In this document: one piece after another, positions 21,044 to 33,409 of the stretch
Layout of the letters: every line of letters begins with the position of its first letter
Position numbering within the stretch: the stretch's first letter is position 1
Source: Onchidella celtica
Taxonomy: Eukaryota > Mollusca > Gastropoda > Systellommatophora > Onchidiidae
DNA length: 64,000 nucleotides
Assembly (NCBI GenBank): GCA_963931925.1
Contig: OZ007575.1
Coordinates: 36,399,350-36,463,349, forward strand
Direction: 5' to 3'
Made by a program: the position numbers and the translations under genes
The notes under the pieces: generated by a model
What the model saw: only the letters and a program-made list of their open reading frames with translations
Database searches by the model: none
What the model was told of the DNA's origin: nothing

Positions 21044-22127
21044 TGTCACGAGCGAGTGAGCGAGGGTTAATAAGTGCGGGGAAGGGACTTGAAGTGTGCA
21101 TGTTGTGAGTGAAGTTGAGGCGTAGTAGAGGCAAAATCTGAATAGTCAGATCACTGCAAGTTAAGAAGTCCAAGGGGACAGACGTGAGAGAGCAGTCGGG
21201 AGATTGTGTGTTTTCCAGTGATGACTGGTAGGTTGAACTTTGATTGATAATTATGATGATTGATGTACTATATTCTCCTATGACCATGATGTAAATAAGT
21301 TATATGTGAGGACTGTGAAAGTCATTGATTACTGTGTATAGAGATGTGCGCAATGAGCGATAGATGTAAGTTAGGATCATGGATTCGTAGCGAGTCTGAG
21401 TACTGTGTAATGCGGTGGAGGTGTGTTACCGGAAGATGTGTGGTGAGTGAAAGGTGGACTATTGTGTGTACGCTTGATGGTTCGTAATGAGTGGTGAAGT
21501 GGATAGTGGATAGTAATTGTATGGTGGTATACAGATGTAATGTTATTCTTATAGGTGCCGGGGTCGGGCAGAGAAGCCACCCGCGGTGAGCGGACTTGTG
21601 CCGGGGTTGGGCCGAAGGCTACCCACAGGCCTGCCTGAGTGAAGCTGTCGCGCAGGACAGCGGGAGCACATGAGTCGTGGCAGTCTTGCCACAGACAGGG
21701 ACGTTGTTATTGAAATATTAATGTGCTATTAAGATGTTACTGTGCTATTGAGATACTAATGTGCTATTGAAATATTAATGTGCTATTAAGACATCGAGGG
21801 GAGATTGAGATACGGAGATTAGGTTGAGCAGGAGCCAATAAGAGAGGCCAGCAAGTAGTATACATATGGATGTGAGGCTGAGGCCAGAGCATAGTTAGGA
21901 AGTAACTATCGGGTTGTGGACCCGGAGAAGAATGAATGTTGGGAATACTGACCATTGAATGGTATTTGAATTGAGTTAATGTAATGTATGTAATTGCACA
22001 GATATCTTATCTTTATATATAATAAATGTGTGAGTCTGTTTGGTTGTTCTGTTAAGTGTTACACTTGTTCGTTCGTGATTGTTGTGCTGTCCTAAGTATT
22101 ACATCTCCCAGTCTGGGATTTGTGACA
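21044..22127 (+). mobile_element. Solo LTR of the Gmr1-like family (1084 bp) with 5-bp target duplication
   Basis: It starts TGTCACGAG and ends GGGATTTGTGACA, the same ends as the 5' LTR at 1911-3101. The direct repeat AACAC flanks it at 21039-21043 and 22128-22132. Shared internal sequence is extensive; the differences are several indels, including loss of the segment holding the early AATAAA. AATAAA at 22020 lies near the 3' end as in the full element. A solo LTR arises by recombination between two LTRs of one insertion. Confidence 0.93.
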
Positions 22128-22479
22128 AACACTTTGGAAAGAGAAAACAAGATATGTGCACTGACCATTATCAACATTAATAGTCTTAAAAAGTGGTTCT
22201 ATGACGTCCAGCAACCTTCAGATGTGTAAGTAAATGCCACAGACAAGTCTGATACAAAAGGGAACTGCCTGTTTTCACATCTGTTGCATGAGGGCAAAAA
22301 TACAATCATTGAAAACAACACAAAATAACATATAAGAAGCCAATACAAATGCATGTTAAGTACAAAAAAAATACAAATTGAAATTTAAATAACAGTGATC
22401 AAGAACATACATACTATGGAAACAATCCTAAACAAATTCACACATAAACACTCACATAACTTTGAAATCGCACATATCG

Positions 22480-22593
22480 TCACTGCTCTATGCTAATGGC
22501 AGAAGCCATTTTTGACACTTTTGCGATATCAGGAAAAAACTGCTTCTCTTCCCATCATTTGATGACTTACGCCGTTATGATTCTATTGGAGTA
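22480..22593 (-). repeat. Dispersed repeat family A, copy 2, distal half (split by an insertion)
   Basis: Its reverse complement matches 16815-17032 from AGAATCATAAYGGC to the GAGCAGTGACG end. The other half resumes at 23362 after the pogo-like MITE. Confidence 0.7.
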
Positions 22594-23361
22594 CAGTAGT
22601 CTCCGTCTAAGAACTCGCCACCTTAAAACCCGATCCGCCTTAGAACCCGCTGTTGCCGCGAAATCGAATTTTCTCACTGTAATTTACATGCGTAAGAACC
22701 CGCTCTGAAATGAAAAATCCGCCTAAGAACCCGGCATTTGACCGAGAGACGAGCACCCTTTTACGTAAAATGTCCATATAAACGCAAAATTCTCTTTCAA
22801 GTACACGGGATAGACCAAAGCCACACAGTGCAGTGAAAGAGAATGGGTGGAGGCAAGGTAGGGGGAGGCGAGCCGTACAGAGAATGGAGCCCAGTTACGT
22901 CTTTAGTGTGCAGGCAGGCCACTCCTAGACTAAATCAGCATAGTCATTACCTAACATCTGTTGTTGTCTGACTTGAGGGGCAGAATTTTATACGTAATTG
23001 ACCACGTGCTTGGTTTGCATTGCACATGTACTTAGGGCTGATTGTGGTTATTACACAGGGTATCACTGGGCCTCGTGTTGTCTAAAATCGGCATCTGTGA
23101 TTCACAACTGAATCATTCCATTCGTTACACAATCATCACTGTAAGAAAAGAGCATTCTGCTAGCCATAAGTCGTAACTTTGTTCAACGCTTATACTTTTC
23201 ATTATGAGGTCACGACCCAGGTCCGAGCAATCAAGGGGGATAAGCCATGGTCAGGTAGCCAATATGGGTGGCATCCTTTGGCATCCGCCTAAGTGCCCGG
23301 TCCGCCTAAGAACCCGCATTTTCTGTCTCCCGTTGACCGGGTTCTTAGACGGAGACTACTG
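22594..23361. mobile_element. Pogo-like non-autonomous DNA transposon (768 bp), nested in repeat A
   Basis: The ends CAGTAGTCTCCGTCTAAGAA and, reverse-complemented on the right, CAGTAGTCTCCGTCTAAGAA form the inverted repeat, with TA on both sides (22592-22593, 23362-23363). Subterminal copies of CCGCCTAAGAACCCG occur several times inside both ends and could be transposase-binding repeats. There is no transposase frame. A CAG start with a TA duplication is the signature of the pogo/Tigger branch of Tc1/mariner. The flanking halves belong to one older repeat, proving insertion. Confidence 0.85.
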
Positions 23362-23475
23362 TATTACATTTCCCTATTGGCGCATTCCTTTTTCTGTGGT
23401 ATCATCTAATAGCCCTCATGCTCAGGAATGCAATGAACCATCAGTTGCCTTAAGGCACAAGTCTGACATATGCCA
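23362..23475 (-). repeat. Dispersed repeat family A, copy 2, proximal half
   Basis: Its reverse complement contains TTAAGGCAACTGATGGTTCA, ATGAGGGCTATTAGATG and GCGCCAATAGGGAAATGTA, collinear with 16815-17032 and 54487-54655. Confidence 0.7.
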
Positions 23476-24087
23476 TTATCGAAGAGCAGTAATGATATTT
23501 TTCATCAGCAAATCTAGAACTCTCAAGAGTTCTGACAAGTGTACAACTCCATTCTTTCTCCCTTCCATATCTGCCCTTAGAAACAGATTAATCACTAACT
23601 GGTTTTGAGACAAAAAGCATCCAGTTGATAAAGCCAAGCTAAAGCTGGGATAGCAAAAATCTTGGAACTGATAGGAAATTTGCTACCAATGAAAAAGCAT
23701 GCAGCAAGCAAAGCAGTATTGAAAGATGCTTCCATAGAATTTAAAATTGTGAAAGATACTTCCCTCACAATCATACTAAATCTGTACTTTCCTTCCATCT
23801 TTTCTTCCATCCAGCACCATCAAAATCTTCAGTCTCTCAATCACTGTACATACATTCATGTCTTATCAGTCACATATTACACACAGAGGTTCAACAGAGT
23901 AAGAATAAGTTATATGGGGCTATAATATTTTGTACATGTTCCAAAGCTCAACATTTCCTTCATAAAAATACAATATACTGGTAAACATACAATGTGTGAT
24001 ATACAATATCCATTTCAAACGCAAAACACAGAAAAAGATAGTAACGACAGAGAATATTTGCATGTGTCCTCCTAATGAGGTCTAGAT

Positions 24088-24247
24088 CAGTGTTTCTCAT
24101 GGTGGGGGTGTGGCAATATTTTGATGCGGCATGGGGCTTCAGAATGGAGCGTATGGCTATATACTATATACTACTAACTTTGGTAGAGCACATATTTTTT
24201 TGGAGAACTCAAGCGGGGCGTGGGGCAAAAAAGGTTGAGACACAATA
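24088..24247. mobile_element. hAT-like MITE (160 bp) with 8-bp target duplication
   Basis: The left end is CAGTGTTTCTCA. The right end in reverse complement is TATTGTGTCTCAACCTTTTT, a diverged partner. The perfect direct repeat GTCTAGAT lies at 24080-24087 and 24248-24255. The CAGTG start with 8-bp duplication is the hAT pattern. A relative is at 62704-63081. Confidence 0.82.
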
Positions 24248-24429
24248 GTCTAGATTAACTTTTCCAGCTAATCTGATCAAAACTACTGCAGGACACCCCA
24301 AATCATGACAAAGATTGATACTGAACTAGCGCCCAGCTGATCCTGAATCCCTGCACACCATTGGCTCCACTGTCTCTGAGCCACACAGCTATGTAACCAA
24401 TCACAAACCTTTCAGTACTTATATACAAC

Positions 24430-24830
24430 TATGAAAGTCACAAAACAATCTCATGACCACAAATTTCTCCCTTTCCACCTCTGGACAATATAGAATACAT
24501 ATGATCAGAATCGCTCTCTCTCTCTCTATCTTTTGGACAATACAGAGTGCACACAATTCACAAACTTTTTCTCTCTCTATCTCCATCTTTAGATACAATA
24601 TGAAGTGCTCGTTACTACGCAACTCTCCTTCTACGTACACCAGAGTGCAGATATGGTCTCTTAACTTTCTCCCATTCTCTCTGACTATGGACAATATAGA
24701 GGGCACAAGATATTGTCTCCAACAACTTTCTCTATCTCCCTATCTAAGGACAATACATAGAGCACAGCTGATATGGTCTCTATCTTTCTCTTTTACTCTG
24801 TCCATGGGCAATACAGAGTATGACGACATG
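24430..24830. repeat. Diverged 70-80-bp tandem repeat with GGACAATACAGAGTGCACA-like core
   Basis: The core TGGACAATATAGA or CAATACAGAGTGC recurs about every 75 bp, alternating with CTCTCTCTATCT stretches, at 24482, 24536, 24596, 24687, 24749 and 24808. Frames through it are repeat by-products. Confidence 0.75.
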
Positions 24831-24889
24831 AAGAATCCATTTACAATTAACAAAAACGGCAAAGCAAAAAAATAAATAAATAGATCCAG

Positions 24890-27800
24890 ACATTACTTAA
24901 CATCTTCCTGTTCTGAAACAGTCTGCAGGATACAATGAAAAGTATGTCATGTGTGCATAGACCAATTTCACCATGATACCAGGATCAAAATGTCCATATG
25001 ACAAACTTAGTTCTTGTTTGTTCTATCTCCATTTCCTGAAAAACTGGAGACCTTTAGTATGTTCAAAGAGGTATAACAAATGCACACTTTGACACTTGTT
25101 TAAAATGTACTGGGGCACTTATCAAGCTGTTTCACAATTCTGATTTATTCAACTCCTTATCAGAATACTAAAGACGCACCTCGGTTGTGCAAACAGTGGA
25201 GTTGGAACAAACAAGAACCTAGGTCGTCATATTTGTCTTTATTTGCATAACTTTTGAGATACACTCAAGTGAAAAAGGCCCCTACTCTGTACTAATATTA
25301 CTCAAAACCAGCATTCTACAACATATGACCACAAAACAGTGAAAGTCAGCTGCCTACAGACAAAGTGAAAATATTGGTCAGCCCATTTAAAAAAAAAAAA
25401 AAAATAGAGATCATTTTTATGTTTTGCCTTAACCACATATGAGTTTTCACGTATTGCTAGCTTCTAAAATACTGTAATAAACCAATTTTTCACACAATAC
25501 TTGACTGAGCTAAACTAATGAGGTAATGAAACAGAAAGTTTCCTGGAGGCTGGACAGCTTCATTAATTGTAAAAAATTGTTGTTTTTTTCATCTCCAGTA
25601 ACATTAAGTACATTCTACTTACACGAGTGCAGTTGGACATGTAACTTGCATGCACAAATCTTGACTAGATTTTAAGAAAGTTTCGAGCCTAAAGAGGTCA
25701 ATGTATGTGCATGAAGCTGTTTTACCCTTACATTTCAAAGTTCAAATGGGTTCAAGGGTAAAAGTCCCGACATGTAACTTGGGTCTGTTGTCATCGCAAC
25801 ATTTCCAAAATTATGACAATAGTCCTGTCATGTCAAAATTACGACTTGCTGTCTATTAAGTTTAGTTTTCCTGTTCAGCTCAATAAGTTTCCATGTATTT
25901 TCTCCCCATCATAATACTATAATTTCTTTCAACCCAGTATATTCTGTGATAGCAAACATGGTAACTTCTTTATTTCCTAATATTTCTACATCTTGCAAGA
26001 AAATGGGCGGCCTATTGAATTACTTCTGGTTCAACAACATGATGCATTAATAATACTTCATAACAAACGTCTTCACATATTTCAAGACCCACAGATCCTG
26101 AGTTAATCATATATCTGAAATGTGCAATCAAGTACATAAATAGATCAAAATACTAAACACACTCCAAACCATACATTTATGGAACTAAAGTGACAAAAAA
26201 CTTAAGGAAATAACTTTAATTATCAACAAAACAGGAAATACGTGAACACTGCCAGCTGGAGAAATGACAAAATGAAATTGCAGCACCGTTCACGAAATAA
26301 ATTAGAGGAATATATAAATTCAACCTGGGAAAAATGAAAACAATGCAAAAAATGACATTGGGACTCAAACAGTAGGGGACAAGAAAGAAAAATGCAAAGA
26401 CATCAACATTCAACAAATCACCTACTCTATTACCACTAAGCAGGTTTATGAACATCTTGTTCATGGGACTAATTGAATTTCAAATGTGCCAAACAGGATA
26501 TCCTTCATGTGCAGAATCCAATTAACATGGACTAACAAGGACAACTGGACAATATTGTTCTGGATTTATTTTCTTTGTTTTGAACTGACCAATTTCCTGG
26601 TTGGAACTATACTGATATGTTTCACACATGGAATGAACTCTTGGGGTCACTTCCCTGTCTTAAAAGACAAAGAAATTTCATGCTTTGTTCTTTTCTGTAC
26701 AGTCTGAATACAGGCCAGGTGCCTTGTAGCTGACCCTGATCTTCTTTAACTCATTCACTTCCAGCCAGTTTTTGGAAACTGGACAAAACCCTCATGACTC
26801 CCGCTCACCATGTCGGAGTTTTTCACCCAGTAAGACTTTGGGGGTGCATTTAACAGATCTGACATTTAACACAGAATATCCCATCTTTACTATATTCTTC
26901 TGAATATAATCTGAGCTCTGTAAATGAATCTTGAGCCACCCAGAGCAGTGTGCAGGAATTGATCAGTGAAATAAAGCAGCCTTCGCAGTTTATCTGGAAA
27001 AAACATTATCACTGTTACTCAGTTCCTTCTGCAACTTAAATTCTACATGTATACTTCTGGGAAATTCTCAGTGACCTCTGTTCTTACAGGACAACAGCCA
27101 ATGTCTCTGGAAATGAAAAATTTCCCCCAGTTCTACTGTCAGGGTTTAAGTAATATAAATGCCGTGCTGGGTCACGATTTGAAGAGACGTGTTTTTTTCA
27201 CGGTCTCGTTGATTATAGCCAGCGTAAGTGTCCTTGAACTGTTTTCATGGGCAGTTTGTTTTTGTAACGCTTTTTCTTAGAGATGGAAAGAAAGTGGGGC
27301 AAGATAGAATAAATGGATAAGTTAGCAGTGACGGTGCAATTCTCGACCCCGTGATTTTGATGAACTCTAACAGGGGAAGAGAAGGGGTGAATAAGGTTAG
27401 ATAGTTTAAGACGCTTAGTCACGGTTAGAAATTCGTACATAAAACGTAGAAAGCACGAGGGTTTAGAGATTTTAGTAATGGTTTTGACATGTTAATTCGA
27501 CCTTGTCTGTTCCTGGTACAAGGCCGTGACCGACTTCCATGTAGATCTATTAATACTACGAGCTGAGCTCGGAATGGATGCACCAATCAAATCCAGGCAT
27601 TTGGACGGTAATTTGCAGCTGGCCGCACAGTATATAAGCGTAGCCATACTGATGTTCTTTACTCCATGCAGAAATATCCATCTGTGCAGGCGGTCGGCGG
27701 GATTCTGCCAGAAGAATCAGAAGACTGTTATATTCATGTCTATGTCCATTATAGACACTGAAATGAGACCATATGCTCTTTGTGAGAATTACCCACTGCT

Positions 27801-28850
27801 GTTATCTACTGTTCCCTGATTTCTGATCAGGGACCAAGTGTAAGTGTCTGCCTGTTGATTCAACAATGAACGTGAAGCTGACCTTAATTTTCCAGTAGGA
27901 GTGCTACCGAAGAATGCAAGACTTCCATGTATATTAGCTTGCAACTAGATCTAGCATGAATGTCTGGCATACACATTTGTAAATTGAAATTGATGTGTCT
28001 GGATGAGGCTGGGGATTGCCAGCCCATCCTAGAGCAGATCTAGATCTAACTTAACTACGTCAGTTTGTATTGACGAGTTTGATCCATTATAAGCGGTAGG
28101 CACAAATAACTGAGATAACATTGTCGTCTGAGACATTAGAATATTATTTGTTAGATAGTAGGCAGACTATATCTGAGAAATAGATAAGTAATACTTAAAT
28201 TGTGAGTGAGACAGAATGATATAATCTTTTAGGAATCTAGAGGAGACTTCTAGTGACATAGTATTGGATTTTCATTTGATGCTGCTGATGTTGTCTTTTT
28301 AGTATGTAAGAGCTAGACGAAATTGTTAGGGAATAATAGGTAAATAAATTTGTGGCCCTGCAGGTCTGTTGATAACAACAATTCAGATTGTTATTAGTAT
28401 GTGGCATGGTATGAAAGAGTAATTCCTAAATACCTCTCGATTTTTAATTGCAGTCGTAACACTTATAATTCTTAATAACCCCATTAATTCAGAACACCAT
28501 AACCAAACTCGTAACATCTACCCAAATCAATACAAAATACTGATACAAACATAAGGAAAATGTGACATAACATTAACAGCCAAAGAGGTTTCGGGACAAT
28601 TTTAAGCAAATAAATAAATAACTCAGAAGCATGTAACTGTTATTCCAACTCAGATGAAGACCACTGAGTAGTATATAATATTGCAACAGTCATTCCAGAA
28701 TTGGATACTAAGTCTTTTTTTTTTTTTTGGGGTATTTTAAGATGAAATGCCCACTTTAATCAGACAATCATGTTACACCGTTCAACAACGGCATTGTTTT
28801 GTTTCATTGACTTAAAGCTTTTAAACAAAATCCCACATCCACCTAAATCA
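24890..28850. other. About 4 kb without a supportable gene
   Basis: AT-rich non-coding DNA. A TTAACTCATTCACTTCCAG motif at 26748 resembles the start of TTAA-type MITEs but no partner end was found. Frames here are short and lack known motifs. If the PLEKHF-like transcript ends near 29400, this would be downstream intergenic DNA. Confidence 0.4.
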
Positions 28851-28874
28851 TCATTTGTTGGGGGAGCATACTCT

Positions 28875-28955
28875 GATTACAAAGTCAAATAGAGAAAATA
28901 TTGAGCTGTATTCACAGTTCAGCCACAGCTTTCTATGTAAGATACTACCCTGCTC
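28875..28955 (+). repeat. Dispersed repeat family B, copy 3
   Basis: Shares ATATTGAGCTGTATTCACAG, CAGCCACAGCTTTCTATGTA and AGATACTACCCT with 43545-43640. Confidence 0.6.
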
Positions 28956-29219
28956 TAACAACAGCTACCACTACATTCGAAGTAAACAGTTTTCTCTGAT
29001 TGTCAAAAACCACCAAAACATGACTTGGCCAATTGTGATTCTGGAATGACAGTGACAATATTATAGACTTTGAAGAGATCAAAGGCAATAGGCACAGAGT
29101 GTTGAACATGACAAACAATTATTGAGTGCATCTTCAAATTATTCAAACATTACACAATCAGTTTTTCAGTATGTCTCAGAAAAAGACACAACAATCACTT
29201 CCTCCTCCCCCCCCCCTTT

Positions 29220-29268
29220 TTCCCCCATACACACACACACACATACACACACATACATACACATCAAA
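29220..29268. repeat. CA/CATA microsatellite
   Basis: (CA)n and CATACA units follow a C-then-T-rich stretch. Confidence 0.9.
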
Positions 29269-29454
29269 CTTCCACAGAAGGAAATTTCTAGTGATACCAA
29301 AAGAAGTGAGGTGAACTGCAGCTGGTTAAATTGTGCATGACAGACATCAGCATGGTAGTCAAATGCTGATTGTTTAATAAGATGAGTGGTGTTTCTAGGA
29401 CATCTACAGATTTATTTGCTTTGCTCAAACTGCCATCACCAGTCTTTGCTGCTG

Positions 29455-29478
29455 TCAGTTGTAACTCTGGAAGTGGGC
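29455..29478 (-). CDS. Candidate last coding exon of the PLEKHF-like gene
   Basis: On minus, a strong acceptor (pyrimidine-rich ...TTTTTTTTGTCTGCAG, 29479 upward) is followed in phase 0 by eight codons giving AHFQSYN and a TGA. Exon 8 at 35690 ends in phase 0 and needs such a terminal exon. AAATAAAT lies about 50 bases downstream as a possible poly(A) signal. Nothing in the seven residues is diagnostic, and the intervening intron would be 6.2 kb, so another downstream exon could be the true end. Confidence 0.28.
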   Translation of the reverse strand, partial: AHFQSYN

Positions 29479-29951
29479 CTGCAGACAAAAAAAATAAAAT
29501 AAAATAAAATAATATATAAGGGCATTGGCCAATTTATGGCACAATAGAATTTCTGTGACGCCACTGGCAATGACAGTGACATGCATGCATGCACAGTCTT
29601 AATGCGTGGGCACACTGGGCAGTTGTGCATGGGGCCCCAATGGTTTAGAAGGCCCCATGTATGCAAATTTACATTGGTTTTGAAACGGGGGGTGGCCAGG
29701 GGCAGCCTACTGCTTTGCCCAAGGGACCATAATGATGTTCAGACGGGCCCTGGTGGCATGTATCACTATACCACCACAGCTCAGAATGCAGTTATAATAG
29801 CCTTGATACTCTGACATGTTATGGAAATGGTTGTTCTTAGGGGACAGTTGTATTTTACAAGTAAGCCACGGATAAGCAGTTTTACCAGAGAGTATGTATG
29901 CATAGAGAGGTTTCACTATTGGTGGATTTGCACTACGAGACACTGTTTTGC

Positions 29952-30095
29952 ATTTCCTAGTTAGTTCCCATATTTATGTGCGTCATTAGCATGTATTTTG
30001 AAAATCTGGGATTTATGAGAATTGTTTGTTTTGTCACCTTTTGCACCAGGCATGTGAGTGGAAATCCGTGTGGCAGGCAAGGGGCTAAGACTGTA
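29952..30095 (+). repeat. Partial copy of the 36966-37253 repeat
   Basis: Shares TAGTTAGTTCCC-type, GCATGTATTTTGRAA, TTTTGCACCAGGCATGTGAG-type and GGCAAGGGGCTAA blocks with 37110-37257 in the same order. Confidence 0.6.
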
Positions 30096-30229
30096 CAATT
30101 TAATATTCAAATGTCTTTATCGTGCCGGTTTACTAGCTTCAAGGACTTTAGAATCTCAGTTATGAAGAGGTTGGAGAAAAATAAAGTCCCGCCACCACCA
30201 AAATTACTGCATTAACTGGTGGCACTACC

Positions 30230-31410
30230 ATTAGTTCTGCCGCACTGTAAACTGTCTAGTGAGTAAGGAAAAAATCTAAAAGGAGCAAACAGAAAGAGGG
30301 AAAAATCATATCATGTGGTGCAAACTTCTGCATCTGGGTAAACATTCAAGACAAATTTCAGGACTTCTGTCATGGCAGCATATTCAACCAATATTGCCAA
30401 AGGGTAAAAATTTGCTGGAGTGTTGCCACAAACAGCAATGAAGGGTATTGACCGTCACAAATGCATTATGCTGGGCAACAGGGAGGTAACAGCAAAAATG
30501 TGTTGTTTTGTTATTCACAGCAACCGGTCAATATCATCAGTACAGACCTGCTTACTAACTACATGACCCTTTCGATAAGGGGTCCCACAACTCAAGTAAG
30601 TGTGTATGCCCATGCCTTATGAAGGCGCATTGAAACTGTCAATTAGGTGGGATTTCCCATTAAAAAGAGAAAACAAATGCTGAAGCCTGCAATACACTCC
30701 GCAGGTCACATAATGACCTCTTTGTATATGAGTTTAATGTGAATACTGTCGTCACTGTCGTGCGATTCATCGTCCTAAACTGTCCCCTGGCCTAAGATGT
30801 GAAACAGACCAAGGCTGGTGTACGCACCAAACGTGTGACTCACCGCCCATAAATTTTGCTTCACACTAGAACAACAGGCACTGCTCACTCAGCCAGAACA
30901 GTCCTATAAAATAAGGGGCAGTTGGCAGGTCTGCTGTTAGTGTAATTTAATCCAAGAGGTCATTACAACTTCTCTACAGACTACATTCACACACCCAGCA
31001 AAACACAACGAGATCGCAAACAACTATGGGTTGCTGTAACATCACATCTCACACATTAAAACTAAAACCAAAAGGTCAAACATGGGCATTCACATAATTA
31101 TTGTGAAATAAGCAATCCTTTGGAGGTCAATATTTAATAATAGACATAGCTCCCATCAGCAGAATTAATGAAATTTTCAAATTAGCGCTCCCACACATCT
31201 GATTTTCAAATTAGAATTTAGTGCTCCCACACGTCTGATCTTACGAAATGACAAGGTCAGCGTCAAGGTCAGATGTACCTTGGACATAGTGATTTCTTAC
31301 AAAATGTTGGGATGAATGTTATTACATCCACATGTGCTTTGTGAACAAGACCAGAGTTTTTAAAGCAACAAATCCGCAACAAATGAAGATGTTAGTTCAA
31401 GAATGGCGGT
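30230..31410. other. Intronic or intergenic sequence, no gene seen
   Basis: AT-rich. A small duplication (ATTTTCAAATTAG..GCTCCCACACRTCTGAT) lies at 31175-31240. No exon with proper splice sites was recognised. Confidence 0.4.
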
Positions 31411-31419
31411 CAAATCTCA

Positions 31420-31830
31420 TTCGGCTAAACATGTTGATCTAGAGGCAAGGAGCTTGCCTCTCATGCTGAGGATACTGGGTTTGATTCCCGGTCGGTGCAG
31501 GCATGTTGGAATTATGGGATTTTTCTCATGTATTCCTATCCCTGATCATATGGTAGGTAGGGTAGAGCACCTAGCCTCCTTGGATAAGGAAGAAAAACTC
31601 GAAAGGCCTGTGTGAACGTTAAAGATACCTTGGCAGTTGGAAATCGAGAAGAGCAGGCTGAACAGGCCACTGCCTGAGCGAAATTTAACCCCCCCCCCCC
31701 CCCCCCCCCAGGCGCTGCACTGTGGTGATGACGTATCTGCTCCAGTTGTAACTGGGCTACAAATGACACAAAGGCAAATTTCCCAAATGGGATTAAAGAA
31801 GTATATAACATACAAAAATAGAAAATACAA
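31420..31830 (+). repeat. tRNA-derived SINE, copy 2
   Basis: The head has TTGATCTAGAGGCAAGG and B box GGTTTGATTCC, then GGCATGTTGGAATTATGGG. The internal poly(C) tract is 20 bases pure (about 31690-31709). Then CTCCAGTTGTAACTGGGCTA and the tail GGGATTAAAGAAGTATATAA, ending in A-rich sequence. Confidence 0.85.
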
Positions 31831-32442
31831 AGTACATACAGAACTGCATATCAGTATAAACTAGATAAAAGGGCTATCTATTTATAGTAACACCGTCCTT
31901 CTATTGTTAACCAGTGCTGAGAAAGTTTGATTTGAAAGTGGGCCACACCAATGCAAGAACAAGTCTAAGTCAAAAATTTTTGGCTTGTTCTCAAAATGTC
32001 TTAACCCTTGTCTTGAACTAAACTTTTCAAATGTATTTATAGTGCGCCTGCGTACAATGTGAAACAAGATCCTCTTTCAATACCTACTGCTACCACATGA
32101 CCTGCTTTTACATATTTACGGCGATTGTAACTTCTTGTGGTTTCTTAAATTGACCTGATCACAGAAGCCAGTGGTTAATTTGACATTTATTAGAGGTGTG
32201 ACAACTGATGTGCAGACATGTAATCCGGCCAATTTGTGGAAACAGTACCACTGAACTCACTGGGCTTAGTGGGCGGAATATGTAAGTTTTCACATTGGAA
32301 AAGCCAACAAATGACACTGGCAATCAATGATCTAGCTGTCTTCAAATTTTGCTTACTCATTTATTGATGTAATCTTTGCTCAAGGTTAGTCTCAAGGTTG
32401 CTAGGTAAAAGCATATTTTAGATGTATTTCGGGGGCATTATT

Positions 32443-33108
32443 CAGGGTTCCTGAATCTCCATGAGATATGTTTTCCCCCAGCATTTCCAGGGCTAAAATA
32501 TTAGAATTCCACAGCAGGAAAATGCACGAAAATCACAGAAAACCAGGGCTCCCACTCAACTGAGAAAAAAACATCTGAAATCTATGCGCGGCGTGAATTT
32601 TTAATGATTTCTGTGCATAAATTTGATATAATGGACCATACATTACACCTACACACAGAAATACACAACAAAATACTTAAATAATAGTAATAAATCGACA
32701 TCGGAAAAATTACCGCTGATCTCTTCCACCGCGGATTTCCGCGTTTCCGCGGAAGAATGGGAGCCCTGAAAACAAAGAAATGAAATCCGACTTTGTTTTC
32801 ACCTTCACCATACAATGCAAAACAATATGCATGGTGCCCGTCATGCTGTCTAATGGATACTATACTCCTACAGAACCCTTAAAAAGATACCCTCTTAAAA
32901 AGCATGGTGTCTGTCACACCCCAGAAGATACGAGTACGGTTAAATGTAATTCGGTGTTTTTTAAACTCAAAGTGAAATCCAGGCTTTTTCATTGAGTAAA
33001 TCCACTACTTCTGATGCATTTTCCGGGATGTTTTACTAAATTTTTAAATTCCAAGGCTTTTCCAAGGATTCCTGGAATTTGTTGACTGTGCAGGAACCAG
33101 AAACCCTG
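32443..33108. mobile_element. hAT-like MITE (666 bp) hosting a second MITE
   Basis: The left end CAGGGTTCCTGAATCTCC pairs with the reverse complement of the right end, CAGGGTTTCTGGTTCCTGCA. Internal sequence contains TTCCAAGGCTTTTCCAAGGA and CCTGGAATTT, typical of this style of repeat. A convincing 8-bp target duplication was not found, so the ends rest on the inverted repeat alone. The element at 32544-32768 lies inside it. Confidence 0.55.
32544..32768. mobile_element. hAT-like MITE (225 bp) nested in 32443-33108
   Basis: The ends CAGGGCTCCCACTC and, reverse-complemented, CAGGGCTCCCATTC match in 13 of 14 positions. A GC-rich self-complementary stretch CCGCGGATTTCCGCG, then TTTCCGCGG, lies near the right end. 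The flanks share an AAAAC string, but an 8-bp duplication is uncertain. Confidence 0.65.
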
Positions 33109-33409
33109 ATAATTAATAGCAAATGTCTTTTATCTGCATGGATTAAGGCTGTACATGGCTCGTGAAAATAGTAACATAAAAAAAACTATTTAGGATAGTT
33201 CATCTGGTGAAATTGAAGATATACCGGGTTTCGCTTCTAATTATCTGTAAGGATTAAGACTTTGCTCATATAAATTACCTGCATTTTGAGGTCATAAGAC
33301 TATCACATGTAATCTCTGTGTCACCACTCATGCGACTGTGACATGACTTTAAGGCCTAAGGTACATTCATCAAAAAAAACACTTTTGTGCCATCTCAGAA
33401 CATTAGCTC

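Noticed and set aside
23204..23608. 134-codon frame on plus
   Set aside because: Crosses the end of the pogo-like MITE into a dispersed repeat, so it cannot be one gene.
26746..26840. TTAA-type MITE beginning TTAACTCATTCACTTCC
   Set aside because: Only one end is visible; no partner inverted repeat was located.
29580..29755. hAT-like MITE (GGGCCCC / GGGCCCTGGTGG body)
   Set aside because: Sequence style fits, but matching ends and an 8-bp duplication were not found.
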